Shown: positions 21,479 to 30,650 of the stretch, piece by piece | Position numbering within the stretch: the stretch's first letter is position 1 | How the letters are laid out: every line of letters begins with the position of its first letter | Assembly (NCBI GenBank): GCA_018056245.1 | Contig: JAGPFZ010000003.1 | Coordinates: 1 to 64,000 of the forward strand | DNA: 64,000 bases | DNA from: Bacteroidales bacterium | GTDB taxonomy: Bacteria > Bacteroidota > Bacteroidia > Bacteroidales > VadinHA17 | Direction of reading: 5' to 3' | Notes under the pieces: generated by a model | What the model was told of the DNA's origin: nothing | Seen by the model: the letters and a program-made list of their open reading frames with translations, nothing else | Databases searched by the model: none | Position numbers and translations under genes: made by a program

Positions 21479-21564
21479 ACATTCCAGCTCTATAAAATTC
21501 TTATTAGAGAAAATACTTTTATTTTCTTTTCCGATATTAATTTATTTATATACATATAATTGAC

Positions 21565-21572
21565 TATATTTG
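21565..21572 (+). promoter_or_regulatory. -7 promoter box before the secreted hypothetical protein
   Basis: TATATTTG is a perfect TAnnTTTG match. Transcription would start near 21579, giving a leader of about 26 bases before ATG 21605. The box falls inside the longest open frame, so it argues that the longer start (TTG 21560) is wrong. Confidence 0.5.
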
Positions 21573-21604
21573 TAATGATCTTCAATGAAATAAAGATTAA
21601 TGCT

Positions 21605-22297
21605 ATGCTCAGACTAAAATATTTTAAATCTTCATTATATTTTTTAACATTATTAACTGTCTGTATTATTAATAGTTTTATGCTAAAAGGGCAGGAAGAG
21701 AATGAAATTGTTATTAAGTATCCTGAACAATATCTTTTCCCTGATTTTCAACCCGGGAAGGTTGCTATGAAAACCGGAAAGGATATTTACCTTCTTCTTA
21801 ATTATAGCGTTGTGCTTGAAAAAATGATGTTTCTCCAGAGAGGGCAGGTTTATGAGATGGTGAATTGTGAATCGGTCGACACTATATATTTGCAGGGCAA
21901 AAAATTTATACCCTGGAATAAAGTATTTCTTGAAGTTGCCATCGAAGACAAAATGCCTCTATTTATTCAGCATACAGGAAAGGACCTTGGGGCTTCAAAA
22001 CCTGCCGCATACGACGGTAAATCAGACGTTTCATCGTCTAATTACATGAATTATATGCCTCTAAAAGGCGAACCTTTCAGAATGAAGAATATTGATGAAA
22101 CTAATATTAAATATGACGATATATACTGGATAATTATTGACGGACAAATGAAAAGTTTTATATCAAAAAATCAATTATTAAAGCTTTTCCCCGACAAGAA
22201 AAACCAGTTAAAGAAATATATTGCGGACAACAAAATAGATTTTGAAGTTTCAGATGATGTCGTGAAACTTATTGAATTTTGTAACAAGCTTTTCTGA
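21605..22297 (+). CDS. Secreted hypothetical protein
   Basis: From ATG 21605 the protein has a clean signal peptide (MLRLKYFKSSLYFLTLLTV, hydrophobic core to about residue 27, probable cleavage near LKG-QE). A mature region of about 200 residues follows, rich in beta-prone segments and ending in a helical DVVKLIEFCNKLF. No family recognised and no catalytic motif visible. The frame can be extended upstream to TTG 21560, but a promoter box lies in that extension. It converges with the PLP enzyme gene, 26 bases apart. Confidence 0.7.
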   Translation: MLRLKYFKSSLYFLTLLTVCIINSFMLKGQEENEIVIKYPEQYLFPDFQPGKVAMKTGKDIYLLLNYSVVLEKMMFLQRGQVYEMVNCESVDTIYLQGKKFIPWNKVFLEVAIEDKMPLFIQHTGKDLGASKPAAYDGKSDVSSSNYMNYMPLKGEPFRMKNIDETNIKYDDIYWIIIDGQMKSFISKNQLLKLFPDKKNQLKKYIADNKIDFEVSDDVVKLIEFCNKLF

Positions 22298-22323
22298 TAA
22301 TCTGATAGTTTTGAAATAAGATT

Positions 22324-23577
22324 TCATCGAGGATTATTTCGAAAATCTGCCATCTCATCTGGATATTCGTCGTTGTCTACTTTCTTTTTTATCTCTTTGA
22401 AAACATTCACTGTATATTCAACATCTTCAAGTGTATGAACGGCAGTAGGGATAAGCCTGAGCATTATCACATCTTTAGGTACAACCGGATAAATAACCAG
22501 AGAGCAAAATAAATTATAATTTTCTCTAAGGTCATATACAAGTTGAGATGACCGAGTAACATGACATTTTATATATACCGGAGTAACAGGAGATTCTGTT
22601 TTACCAAGGTCAAACCCTGCCTTTCTTAGGCCATTTTGCAATGCTTTTACAATCGTCCAGAGATTTTCCCTGTATTCAGGATGCGACTTGATAAGCTCGA
22701 GTCTTTTAATAGCTCCCATTGCCATTGCCATAGGGAGAGCTTTGGCGTATATCTGCGACCTCATATTATATCTGAGGAATGTTATGACTTCTTTCGTACT
22801 TGCAACGAATGCTCCAAAGCCGGCCATTGATTTTGCAAAAGTTGCAAAATAAACATCGATGCCGTTTTGGACTCCAAAATGTTCACCAGTTCCAGCACCT
22901 GTCTGGCCCATGGTTCCAAAGCCATGAGCATCGTCAACCAGAAAACGGAATTTGTATTTTTTCTTAAGCTCTACAATCTTATCCAGTTTGCCAAGGTCTC
23001 CTGCCATGCCAAAAACACCTTCGGTTATAACAAGGATTCCTCCACCTGTCTGCTCGACAATTTTTGTTGCTCGCTGAAGCTGTTTCTCACAATTAACGAT
23101 ATCATTATGAGCATAAGCAAATCTTTTTCCTATGTGCAGTCTCATCCCATCAATTATACAGGCGTGCGATTCGGAGTCATACACTATCACATCATGCCTG
23201 TCAACCAGAGTGTCAATAATTGAAAACATCCCCTGGTAACCATAATTAAGGAGATAAGCTGCATCTTTATTTACAAATTCAGCAGCCATCTGCTCGAATT
23301 TTTCATGAATCGAAGTTTGGCCAGACATCATTCTTGCCCCCATAGGGTAAGCAAGCCCGTATTGTGCAGCATACTCGGCATCGGCTTTTCTTACTTCAGG
23401 ATTATTAGCCAAACCGAGATAATTGTTAAGGCTCCATGTTAGCACTTCCCTGCCACGAAATTTCATCCTTGGCGATATTTCTCCTTCAAGTTTCGGGAAC
23501 ATAAAATAACCGTCGGCAAAATCGGAGTACTGACCTAAAGCCCCTCTGTTTCTTGAAATCTTATCGAAGATATCCAT
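22324..23577 (-). CDS. spt: Alpha-oxoamine synthase, probable serine palmitoyltransferase
   Basis: A PLP enzyme that joins an amino acid to an acyl thioester with loss of CO2. The 417-residue protein has His139 (SHAC, stacks on PLP), DDAHGFGTMG (Asp216, His218), and Lys249 in TFAKSMAGFGAF as the Schiff-base lysine. Family members include KBL, BioF and HemA. The N-terminal YFMFPKLEG / GREVLTWSLNNYLGL pattern fits the Bacteroidota group that makes sphingolipid long-chain bases, hence serine palmitoyltransferase. KBL (glycine C-acetyltransferase) is the main alternative. No threonine dehydrogenase is nearby, which slightly favours the sphingolipid role. Confidence 0.8.
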   Translation of the reverse strand: MDIFDKISRNRGALGQYSDFADGYFMFPKLEGEISPRMKFRGREVLTWSLNNYLGLANNPEVRKADAEYAAQYGLAYPMGARMMSGQTSIHEKFEQMAAEFVNKDAAYLLNYGYQGMFSIIDTLVDRHDVIVYDSESHACIIDGMRLHIGKRFAYAHNDIVNCEKQLQRATKIVEQTGGGILVITEGVFGMAGDLGKLDKIVELKKKYKFRFLVDDAHGFGTMGQTGAGTGEHFGVQNGIDVYFATFAKSMAGFGAFVASTKEVITFLRYNMRSQIYAKALPMAMAMGAIKRLELIKSHPEYRENLWTIVKALQNGLRKAGFDLGKTESPVTPVYIKCHVTRSSQLVYDLRENYNLFCSLVIYPVVPKDVIMLRLIPTAVHTLEDVEYTVNVFKEIKKKVDNDEYPDEMADFRNNPR

Positions 23578-23738
23578 ATAAGTTAATAAATTTTTTTAAA
23601 TATTACAACAGATCATTATCTATTTCTTTGGTTAGGCAAAGAAAAACAAAAAATCATAAATACTAAAAACTATTATTGAACAGAAAAAAATAATATCATA
23701 AAGCTTGAATCGTTATGATATATAATGAAAATATTCAG

Positions 23739-23746
23739 TAACTTTG
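23739..23746 (+). promoter_or_regulatory. -7 promoter box for the bamD-recN operon
   Basis: TAACTTTG is a perfect TAnnTTTG match. The predicted start near 23753 leaves a leader of only about 8 bases before the bamD ATG at 23761. No TTTG at the -33 position was seen. Confidence 0.45.
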
Positions 23747-23760
23747 CATAATATTTTTGC

Positions 23761-24576
23761 ATGAAGTTTCGATATTTTTTAATATTCGTTTTATGTTTGA
23801 CAATAGTTTCCTGCGGGGAATATGAGAAGCTATTGAAAAGTACAGATTATGAGCTTAAAATCGCAAAGATTAAAGAGTATTACGACCAGGGTAAGTACAC
23901 TAAGGCTTCAGAACTTATTAATCAGGTTATTCCGGTTTACCGTGCAACAGAAGAAGCTGAGAACCTTACATGGCTCAATGCTCAATGTTATCTCAATATG
24001 AAAGATTACCTTATGGCCGCCACAGAATTTAAAAATTATGCTGATTTATACACATACGGTAAACATCTGGAAGAGGCCGTTTTTATGAGTGCATTGTGTA
24101 AGTATTATATGTCTCCGAAGCCTGAACTTGACCAGGCGAATACAATAGAAGCTATTGAGGCTTTTCAGATTTTTATCGGACGATTTCCATTTAGCTCTAG
24201 AGTACCCGATGCTGCAAAATATATTGACGAACTTAGTGAGAAACTTGCACAAAAAGCTTTTATAAGTGCCAGATTATATTATGATATAAAACAGTACAAG
24301 GCAGCCATTGTCTCACTCGAAAATTGTGTTAATAAATATCCGGCTTCAAAGTACAGAGAGGAGATGATGTTTCTGAAGCTTAATTCACTTTTCCTATACG
24401 CCGAGAACAGTATTGCTTTAAAACAAACCGAAAGATATCAGGAAACGCTCGACGAGTATTTTTCTTTTATTGAAGAGTTTCCGAACACAATTTATTACAA
24501 GGAAGTTGCAAATATATTTCATACTTTAAGCAGAAAACTTAATATAAGTAACGAAAATCAGGCAAATACTAAATAA
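23761..24576 (+). CDS. bamD: Outer-membrane assembly lipoprotein BamD
   Basis: BamD is the essential lipoprotein partner of BamA in inserting beta-barrels into the outer membrane. The 271-residue protein has a lipoprotein signal peptide with lipobox IVSC (lipidated Cys18), the conserved GEYEKLLKSTD start, then five TPR-like helix pairs including GKYTKASELINQVIP and FQIFIGRFPFSSRVPDA. Length and pattern match Bacteroidota BamD. It opens a compact operon with rpoZ, coaBC, porD and recN, an order often kept in this phylum. Confidence 0.93.
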   Translation: MKFRYFLIFVLCLTIVSCGEYEKLLKSTDYELKIAKIKEYYDQGKYTKASELINQVIPVYRATEEAENLTWLNAQCYLNMKDYLMAATEFKNYADLYTYGKHLEEAVFMSALCKYYMSPKPELDQANTIEAIEAFQIFIGRFPFSSRVPDAAKYIDELSEKLAQKAFISARLYYDIKQYKAAIVSLENCVNKYPASKYREEMMFLKLNSLFLYAENSIALKQTERYQETLDEYFSFIEEFPNTIYYKEVANIFHTLSRKLNISNENQANTK

Positions 24577-24578
24577 AG

Positions 24579-24920
24579 ATGGATTATAAAAAAATAGATG
24601 GTTCAATTACGACTACGGTAACACGTGACATTGAGAAGCTTTATAATGCCACAGGAAATATTTATGAGGCAATCGTGATAATAGGTAAGAGAGCAAATCA
24701 GATAGCTGTGGAATTAAAGCAGGAACTTAACAAGAAACTTGAGGAGTTTGTGTCCGTTGCAGATAACCTTGAAGAGGTTTTCGAAAACAGGGAGCAAATT
24801 GAGATTTCCAAATTTTACGAGCGGCTTCCTAAGCCGACACTTATTGCTCTTCAGGAATTTGAAGAATCAAAGATATATTACAGGAATCCCGAAAAAACCG
24901 GAAAGACAAAAAGCAACTAA
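24579..24920 (+). CDS. rpoZ: RNA polymerase omega subunit, Bacteroidota type
   Basis: This 113-residue protein matches the phylum-specific RpoZ/Rpb6-like omega. The core is ATGNIYEAIVIIGKRANQIA, followed by the conserved LEEVFENREQIEISKFYERLPKPTLIALQEF stretch (residues about 64-95). Omega binds the beta-prime subunit and helps assemble RNA polymerase. It starts 2 bases after bamD and ends 5 bases before the coaC-type frame, so it is co-transcribed and probably translationally coupled. Confidence 0.88.
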   Translation: MDYKKIDGSITTTVTRDIEKLYNATGNIYEAIVIIGKRANQIAVELKQELNKKLEEFVSVADNLEEVFENREQIEISKFYERLPKPTLIALQEFEESKIYYRNPEKTGKTKSN

Positions 24921-24925
24921 TCTGA

Positions 24926-25477
24926 ATGCTTGCATGCAAAAAGATACTTATTGGTGTAACCGGTGGTATAGCGGCTTACAAAATAACTTCTGTTGTTCGT
25001 CTTCTTGTTAAGGCGAATGCTTCGGTAAGAGTAATAATGACAGAACGAGCGAAGGATTTTATTACTCCACTTACTTTGGCTTCATTGTCTGGGAATCCTG
25101 TACTTTCCGATTTTTTTATCCCTGAAAATGGTACATGGAACAGTCATGTTAACATGGCCTTGTGGGCCGACCTCTTTCTTATTGCACCTGCTACAGCTAA
25201 TACTATTGCAAAAATGGCAAACGGTATTGCCGACAATCTTCTCCTTACGACCTATCTTGCAGCCCGATGTCCTATCTTTATTGCACCGTCAATGGATACC
25301 AATATGTTAAAGCATCCGGCAACAGAAAAAAATATTGAAACCCTGCGTTCGTTCGGCAATTTTATATTAGAACCCGAGTCGGGTGAACTTGCAAGCGGCC
25401 TTTCCGGAAAGGGACGAATGGTTGAACCAGAAAAAATTGTAAGGGAGATTGAAAAATTTTTTTCCCTCCGGGTTTAA
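24926..25477 (+). CDS. coaC: CoaC half of a split CoaBC: phosphopantothenoylcysteine decarboxylase
   Basis: The 183-residue frame is the flavoprotein (PPCDC) half of the coenzyme A enzyme CoaBC. It has GVTGGIAAYK at the N terminus, the catalytic-type His in NSHVNMALWADLFLIAPATANTIAK, and the PSMDTNML substrate-binding motif. It ends EIEKFFSLRV* in the middle of what is normally one ~400-residue fused protein. The CoaB half continues in the +1 frame after a five-A/seven-T tract (25452-25463). Removal of one T would fuse the two cleanly. See the CoaB entry for interpretation. Confidence 0.85.
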   Translation: MLACKKILIGVTGGIAAYKITSVVRLLVKANASVRVIMTERAKDFITPLTLASLSGNPVLSDFFIPENGTWNSHVNMALWADLFLIAPATANTIAKMANGIADNLLLTTYLAARCPIFIAPSMDTNMLKHPATEKNIETLRSFGNFILEPESGELASGLSGKGRMVEPEKIVREIEKFFSLRV

Positions 25478-26138
25478 ACCTCTTTCTCAAAAGAGATACC
25501 TTATAAACGCCGGCCCTACAAGGGAACCAATCGATCCGGTAAGGTTTATAAGCAATTATTCTTCTGGGAAAATGGGAATAGCACTTGCCGATGTTGCCTC
25601 ATTTCTTGGTGCGGAGGTACATCTTGTGTTAGGTCCTGTTTCAATTAAGCCTGCCAGTCAGGATATAAGAATTTATAATGTAACCACTGCATCGGGAATG
25701 GCCTCAGAATGTATAAGAATTTTTCCTGAATGCGATGTTGCAATTCTTTCCGCAGCAGTTGCCGATTTCACTCCTGAATCGCCTTCATCGGTGAAAATCA
25801 AAAAAACATCCGAACCTTTTTTCCTTAAACTTGTGCCAACAATAGATATTGCATTTGAACTGGGACAATTAAAAAAACCCGGTCAGATTATTGCAGGATT
25901 TGCACTTGAAACAGATAATGAGCTGGAAAATGCAATCGAAAAACTAAAAAAGAAAAATTTCGATATTATAGTCCTTAATTCACTAAGAGATAAAGGAGCT
26001 GCTTTAGGATCAGATACAAACAAAATAACCATAATAGATAAAAACAATAATATTGATAAATTTGAGTTGAAATCGAAAAACGAAGCTGCAAAAGATATAA
26101 TTTATAAAATAATTTCAATTTCCACCGAGCCAAGATGA
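25449..26138 (+). CDS. coaB: CoaB half of a split CoaBC: phosphopantothenate-cysteine ligase
   Basis: This frame holds the ligase half, which activates 4'-phosphopantothenate with CTP and adds cysteine. Visible motifs are NAGPTREPIDPVRFISNYSSG (nucleotide binding), the AAVADF motif, KIKK with the conserved lysine, and AGFALETDN. There is no ATG: the frame opens at TTG 25449, inside coaC, with AGGGAG too close to serve well. It therefore looks like the continuation of coaC after a frameshift in the T7 tract. Possible causes are sequencing error, transcriptional slippage or a genuine gene split. It overlaps porD by 4 bases. Confidence 0.8.
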   Translation: MKNFFPSGFKPLSQKRYLINAGPTREPIDPVRFISNYSSGKMGIALADVASFLGAEVHLVLGPVSIKPASQDIRIYNVTTASGMASECIRIFPECDVAILSAAVADFTPESPSSVKIKKTSEPFFLKLVPTIDIAFELGQLKKPGQIIAGFALETDNELENAIEKLKKKNFDIIVLNSLRDKGAALGSDTNKITIIDKNNNIDKFELKSKNEAAKDIIYKIISISTEPR

Positions 26139-27058
26139 ATTTTCAACTGAAGTATATTGTCTTTATATTTATTCTGTTGTTTTTCTCTCCAATTATTTAT
26201 TCTCAGGAACTGAATTGTAATGTTCAGGTTTCAGCACAGAAGATACAGGGCTCTAACAGGCAAGTATTTATCACTATGCAGAGGGATATTTACGAGTTCA
26301 TGAATAATACTGTATGGAGCAACATGATAATAAGTTATGCTGAAAGAATTGATTGTAATTTGCTTATAAATCTTACAGATCAGCTTTCGGCCGATGAGTT
26401 CCGTGGAACCATTCAGATTCAGCTCCGACGGCCAGTTTTCAATACAACATACAATACAACAATGCTGAACTTTATTGACAACAACTTTCAATTCAGATAT
26501 GTAGAGTTCCAGCCTTTCGAATTTGATCCGAGCATACATAAATCGAATCTTATTTCTGTTCTTGCTTATTATGCATATATAATTATAGGTATTGACGCCG
26601 ACTCTTTTTCACCTGAAGGAGGTACGGAATTTTTCCAGGTTGCTGAAAAAATTGTTACTAATGCCCAGAATGCTCCGGAACCGGGCTGGAAACCATACGA
26701 CGGCTCACGAAACAGAAACCGCTACTGGCTTGTTAAAAATATACTCGACAAGGAATATGCAGGAATAAGGAAATTCATATATGAATATCACATAAATGGA
26801 CTCGACAAACTGGAATCGAGAGTAAGCGAAGCAAGAACAAATATTGTTGAAAGCCTGAGACTTTTACAGGAAACTTACAGGAGAAAACCAGATCCTTATA
26901 TGTACTTTCTTCAAATAATCCTCGATGCAAAAGCAGATGAGTTAGTAAATATCTTTGCCGAAGCATTCCCGGAAGAAAAAGAAAGAGTACTGGAAATACT
27001 AAATGAAATAGATCCGGCAAATAAGGCCAAATATCAGAAAATTACCGCAGGAAACTAA
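26135..27058 (+). CDS. porD: DUF4835 / PorD-type secreted protein
   Basis: A 307-residue protein with a signal peptide (cleavage after IIYS-QE) matching the Bacteroidota DUF4835 family, which is often annotated as the type IX secretion component PorD. Conserved signs are QELNCNVQVSA at the mature N terminus, FMNNTVWSN, the LRRPVFNTTYNTTMLNFID block, LAYYAYIIIGIDADSFSPEGG and DGSRNRNRYWL. Its exact role in type IX secretion is not settled, and no other Por genes are in view. The start overlaps the coaB stop (ATGA). Confidence 0.8.
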   Translation: MNFQLKYIVFIFILLFFSPIIYSQELNCNVQVSAQKIQGSNRQVFITMQRDIYEFMNNTVWSNMIISYAERIDCNLLINLTDQLSADEFRGTIQIQLRRPVFNTTYNTTMLNFIDNNFQFRYVEFQPFEFDPSIHKSNLISVLAYYAYIIIGIDADSFSPEGGTEFFQVAEKIVTNAQNAPEPGWKPYDGSRNRNRYWLVKNILDKEYAGIRKFIYEYHINGLDKLESRVSEARTNIVESLRLLQETYRRKPDPYMYFLQIILDAKADELVNIFAEAFPEEKERVLEILNEIDPANKAKYQKITAGN

Positions 27059-27080
27059 ACCTTTTAACTGAATTGCAAAT

Positions 27081-28754
27081 ATGCTGATTAAACTATATGT
27101 CAGAAACTATGTCTTTATACGCGAGATAGATATCAGCTTCACTAACAGGTTAACAGTAATAACAGGTGAGACTGGAGCCGGAAAATCTATCCTGCTTGGA
27201 GCATTATCACTTATTCTGGGTGCAAGGGCTGATTCTTCAGTCCTTTTAAATGATTCTGAAAAATGTATTGTCGAAGGCACTTTTAATATAGAAAATAATG
27301 GACTGGAAGAATTTTTTGAAAAGAACGATCTGGAATATGACAGAACAATCATTATTCGACGCGAAATCAATCCGGCCGGGAAATCGAGAGCTTTTATCAA
27401 TGACATACCGGTAACACTTAACATTCTGAAAGAACTTGGTGATAAACTTATTGACATACATTCACAGCATGAAAACCTGATGCTTAATGAATCTATATTT
27501 CAACTTAATGTGATCGATACTTTTGCGGGAAATTTTTTATTAAGGGAATCCTATAAGCAACTTTATAAAGATTATAGAAAACTTGAAAGAGAATATAATG
27601 AGTTGAAGGAAAAAGCCGAAAAAAACCGATCAGACCTCGAATATTACAGATTCCAGCTTAATCAGCTTCTGGAAGCAAAATTGGTTGAAAATGAGCAAGA
27701 AGAACTCGAACGTGAACAGGCAGTTCTTGAGCATGCCGGTGAGATCAAAGCTTTTTTAAGTACCGCTGTTTCTATGCTTTCATCTGATGATGCTTCGGTT
27801 CTTGGGATAATGAGCCGATTAAAACAAATCATGAGTAAGGTTAAAGAGCTATTACCGGGTACTGAAAACATTGCTGAAAGAATCAATTCAGCATATATTG
27901 AACTTGATGATATTCATTCGGAAATAGAAAAAATATTTTCAGAAATTGAAGATAACCCTCAAAAACTACAAGTTATCAATGAGCGTCTCGACTTTATATA
28001 TTCCCTTTTACAGAAACACAGACTTAAAAACCTTAATGAACTGATAAACAAAACGCATGAGTTGGAAGAATTTGTAAATTCAGTTGTGTCGGGCGATGAA
28101 CATCTGGAGGAACTTAAAAAAATACTCGAATCAAGTTACAAAGAACTGATTGTCAATGCCGAAAAGCTTTCTGATGCCAGAAAAAATGTAATTCCTGATA
28201 TTGAAAATAAAGTGACTGAAATGTTGAGGCAATTAGGCATGCCTAATGCAAAATTCAGAATAAGACTTACTCAAACAGAAGATCTCTCTGAAACAGGGGC
28301 CGACAGGGCCGATTTTCTCTTTTCGGCAAACAAAGAGGTCCCGCCTGAGAGCCTGACCAAAATAGCTTCAGGAGGTGAACTGTCGAGAGTGATGCTTACG
28401 CTTAAATCTCTTATGAGCAGCGTCGGCAATCTTCCTACAATAATTTTTGATGAAATTGACTCGGGTGTATCTGGCGAAGTTGCCGATAAAGTTGGACAAA
28501 TACTTGCAGGAATGGGTAAATATATGCAAGTCATTAATATTACTCATCTTCCTCAAGTTGCAGCAAGAGGTAATATACATTATCATGTTTATAAGGATGA
28601 TTCCGGACAATCAACAATTACTCGTATAAAATTATTATCCGATGAAGATAGAATTTTTGAGGTTGCAAAACTTTTGAGCGGGAGCGAAGTTACTCCGGCG
28701 GCTTTGAAAAATGCCCGTGAACTAATCGAGGCTGCAGCAGGAAATGAAACTTAG
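27081..28754 (+). CDS. recN: DNA repair protein RecN
   Basis: RecN is an SMC-like ATPase that helps double-strand-break repair by recombination. The 557-residue protein has Walker A GETGAGKS (residues 29-36), a central coiled-coil region (about 155-370, rich in Glu, Lys, Leu), the signature KIASGGELSRVML and Walker B PTIIFDEIDSGVSG, followed by ITHLPQVAA. It is the last gene of the bamD operon, 22 bases after porD. An AT-rich hairpin lies 41 bases downstream. Confidence 0.95.
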   Translation: MLIKLYVRNYVFIREIDISFTNRLTVITGETGAGKSILLGALSLILGARADSSVLLNDSEKCIVEGTFNIENNGLEEFFEKNDLEYDRTIIIRREINPAGKSRAFINDIPVTLNILKELGDKLIDIHSQHENLMLNESIFQLNVIDTFAGNFLLRESYKQLYKDYRKLEREYNELKEKAEKNRSDLEYYRFQLNQLLEAKLVENEQEELEREQAVLEHAGEIKAFLSTAVSMLSSDDASVLGIMSRLKQIMSKVKELLPGTENIAERINSAYIELDDIHSEIEKIFSEIEDNPQKLQVINERLDFIYSLLQKHRLKNLNELINKTHELEEFVNSVVSGDEHLEELKKILESSYKELIVNAEKLSDARKNVIPDIENKVTEMLRQLGMPNAKFRIRLTQTEDLSETGADRADFLFSANKEVPPESLTKIASGGELSRVMLTLKSLMSSVGNLPTIIFDEIDSGVSGEVADKVGQILAGMGKYMQVINITHLPQVAARGNIHYHVYKDDSGQSTITRIKLLSDEDRIFEVAKLLSGSEVTPAALKNARELIEAAAGNET

Positions 28755-28794
28755 ATAGTTAATTAATTGTCGTTATCATAAGGTTTACTAAAAA

Positions 28795-28820
28795 ATAAAG
28801 AAATAGTTTTATTTCTTTAT
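28795..28820 (+). terminator. AT-rich hairpin after recN, possible terminator
   Basis: ATAAAGAAATA (28795-28805) and TATTTCTTTAT (28810-28820) are an exact 11-bp inverted repeat around a 4-base loop. The stem is weak (AT) and has no immediate T-run, but its position at the end of the long operon suits a terminator. Confidence 0.45.
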
Positions 28821-29022
28821 AGGAATTATTTGTTTTAAAGTTTCATAAAAATTAACATTGCCAAAATTTAATTTATTTCGGTAACATTAGATTACTATAT
28901 AAAATATTGTAAGGGGAATAAATTTTTATTTTAATTGTTTTGACATTTGATGTTAAAGCATTTTTAAATATAAAATTTTCGTTTGTAAAAATTTTATAAA
29001 ATTGTGAACTCAAAAATAATCA

Positions 29023-30615
29023 ATGGCAAAGAAAAGGCTTCTAATAACTAAACCGCTTGATACTCTTTTAAATGAATCTAAAGATTCTGGTGGCTTAAAA
29101 AGAACATTATCGGTAACTAATCTCGTAACGCTTGGCATTGGAGCAATAATAGGTGCCGGAATATTTGTATTGTCGGGGCAGGCTGCAGCACAGTTTGCAG
29201 GACCTGCTATAGTTGTTTCATTTATTATTTCAGGTATTGCCTGTTGTTTTGCCGGCTTATGCTATGCCGAATTCGCATCTATGATACCTATTGCAGGAAG
29301 TGCTTATACTTATGCCTATGCAACACTTGGTGAATTTCTTGCCTGGATTATTGGCTGGGACCTGATACTTGAATATCTTTTTGCAGCATCAACTGTATCA
29401 GTGGGTTGGTCGGGCTATGTTGTTAGTTTTCTTCGCGACTTCAATGTGAATATTCCGCCTCAGTTTACTGATGCTACCGGCACCGTTCTAATAAATGTTC
29501 CCGGGATGGGATGGATGAACAAAAGCAATGCAATACAGTCCATCGCTAATTCAGGCATAAATATTGACTCATTACCACATATAACCTGCATTGTGAACCT
29601 TCCGGCAATGTTTATAATTGCTATACTCACAACGCTACTAGTGATTGGAATAAAGGAATCGGCCAATTTCAATAATATAATGGTCATAACCAAAGTATCG
29701 GTTATAATTATTTTTGTTAGTGTGGGTTTTATGTTCGTTAAAGCATCAAACTGGCACCCATTTATTCCTCCAAATAAGGTTGAAAGTACTCCTGTTTCCG
29801 AGTACGGTTCTTTATGGGGATGGATAAAAGCATATTCACATGAATTTGGCAAATATGGAATTAGCGGCATATTAAGGGGTGCAGGAGTAATTTTCTTTGC
29901 ATATATAGGATTTGATGCTGTTTCTACTGCTGCACAGGAAGCTAAGAATCCGCAGAAAGATATGCCAGTCGGAATCCTCGGTTCACTTGCAATTTCTACA
30001 GTATTATACATACTTGTTGCAATTGTTCTTACCGGGATCGTTAGTTACACAAAACTTAATGTTGCCGACCCAGTTGCAGTTGGTGTAAACGAAATGGGAC
30101 CTGGAATGTTCTGGCTGAGGCCTATTGTTAAAATAGCAGCTATTGCCGGGTTAAGTTCCGTTATACTGGTAATGTTACTCGGGCAACCCAGAATATTTTT
30201 TGCAATGTCAAAGGATGGACTTTTACCACCGGTATTTTCGAAGATTCATCCAAAATTCAAAACTCCGTGGGTAAGCACTATAATCACAGGCACTTTAGCA
30301 ATGATAATTGCAGGCATTTTACCTATTAACATACTTGGAGAACTGGTTTCAATAGGAACTCTGCTGGCATTTGTAATTGTTTGTATAAGCGTCATTATAT
30401 TGAGAAAATCAAAACCTGATATTAAGAGACCTTTTCGTACTCCAGGTGTACCTGCCGTGCCTATATTAGGAGCTTTCATCTGTTTTCTTCAGATGGCTGC
30501 TTTGCCACTTGCAACATGGATGAGACTGATTATCTGGATGCTTATAGGTTTTTGCATTTATTTCTTTTACGGAATAAAACACAGTAAATTAGGGTTTAAT
30601 GAGAAAAGTGATTAG
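29023..30615 (+). CDS. APC-superfamily amino acid permease (cationic amino acid transporter type)
   Basis: The 530-residue integral membrane protein has about 12-14 helices and the APC signature near the N terminus (LGIGAIIGAGIFVLSG, the unwound first helix that binds the substrate backbone). It also has FFAYIGFDAVSTAAQEAKNP and a C-terminal RTPGVPAVP motif typical of the CAT/YfnA group. It imports amino acids with protons or by exchange. It sits next to, and converges with, lysA, so lysine or another cationic amino acid is a reasonable but unproven substrate. Confidence 0.85.
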   Translation: MAKKRLLITKPLDTLLNESKDSGGLKRTLSVTNLVTLGIGAIIGAGIFVLSGQAAAQFAGPAIVVSFIISGIACCFAGLCYAEFASMIPIAGSAYTYAYATLGEFLAWIIGWDLILEYLFAASTVSVGWSGYVVSFLRDFNVNIPPQFTDATGTVLINVPGMGWMNKSNAIQSIANSGINIDSLPHITCIVNLPAMFIIAILTTLLVIGIKESANFNNIMVITKVSVIIIFVSVGFMFVKASNWHPFIPPNKVESTPVSEYGSLWGWIKAYSHEFGKYGISGILRGAGVIFFAYIGFDAVSTAAQEAKNPQKDMPVGILGSLAISTVLYILVAIVLTGIVSYTKLNVADPVAVGVNEMGPGMFWLRPIVKIAAIAGLSSVILVMLLGQPRIFFAMSKDGLLPPVFSKIHPKFKTPWVSTIITGTLAMIIAGILPINILGELVSIGTLLAFVIVCISVIILRKSKPDIKRPFRTPGVPAVPILGAFICFLQMAALPLATWMRLIIWMLIGFCIYFFYGIKHSKLGFNEKSD

Positions 30616-30650
30616 ATAACTATTGCCAGCTCTTTTATAAATCTAAATCG

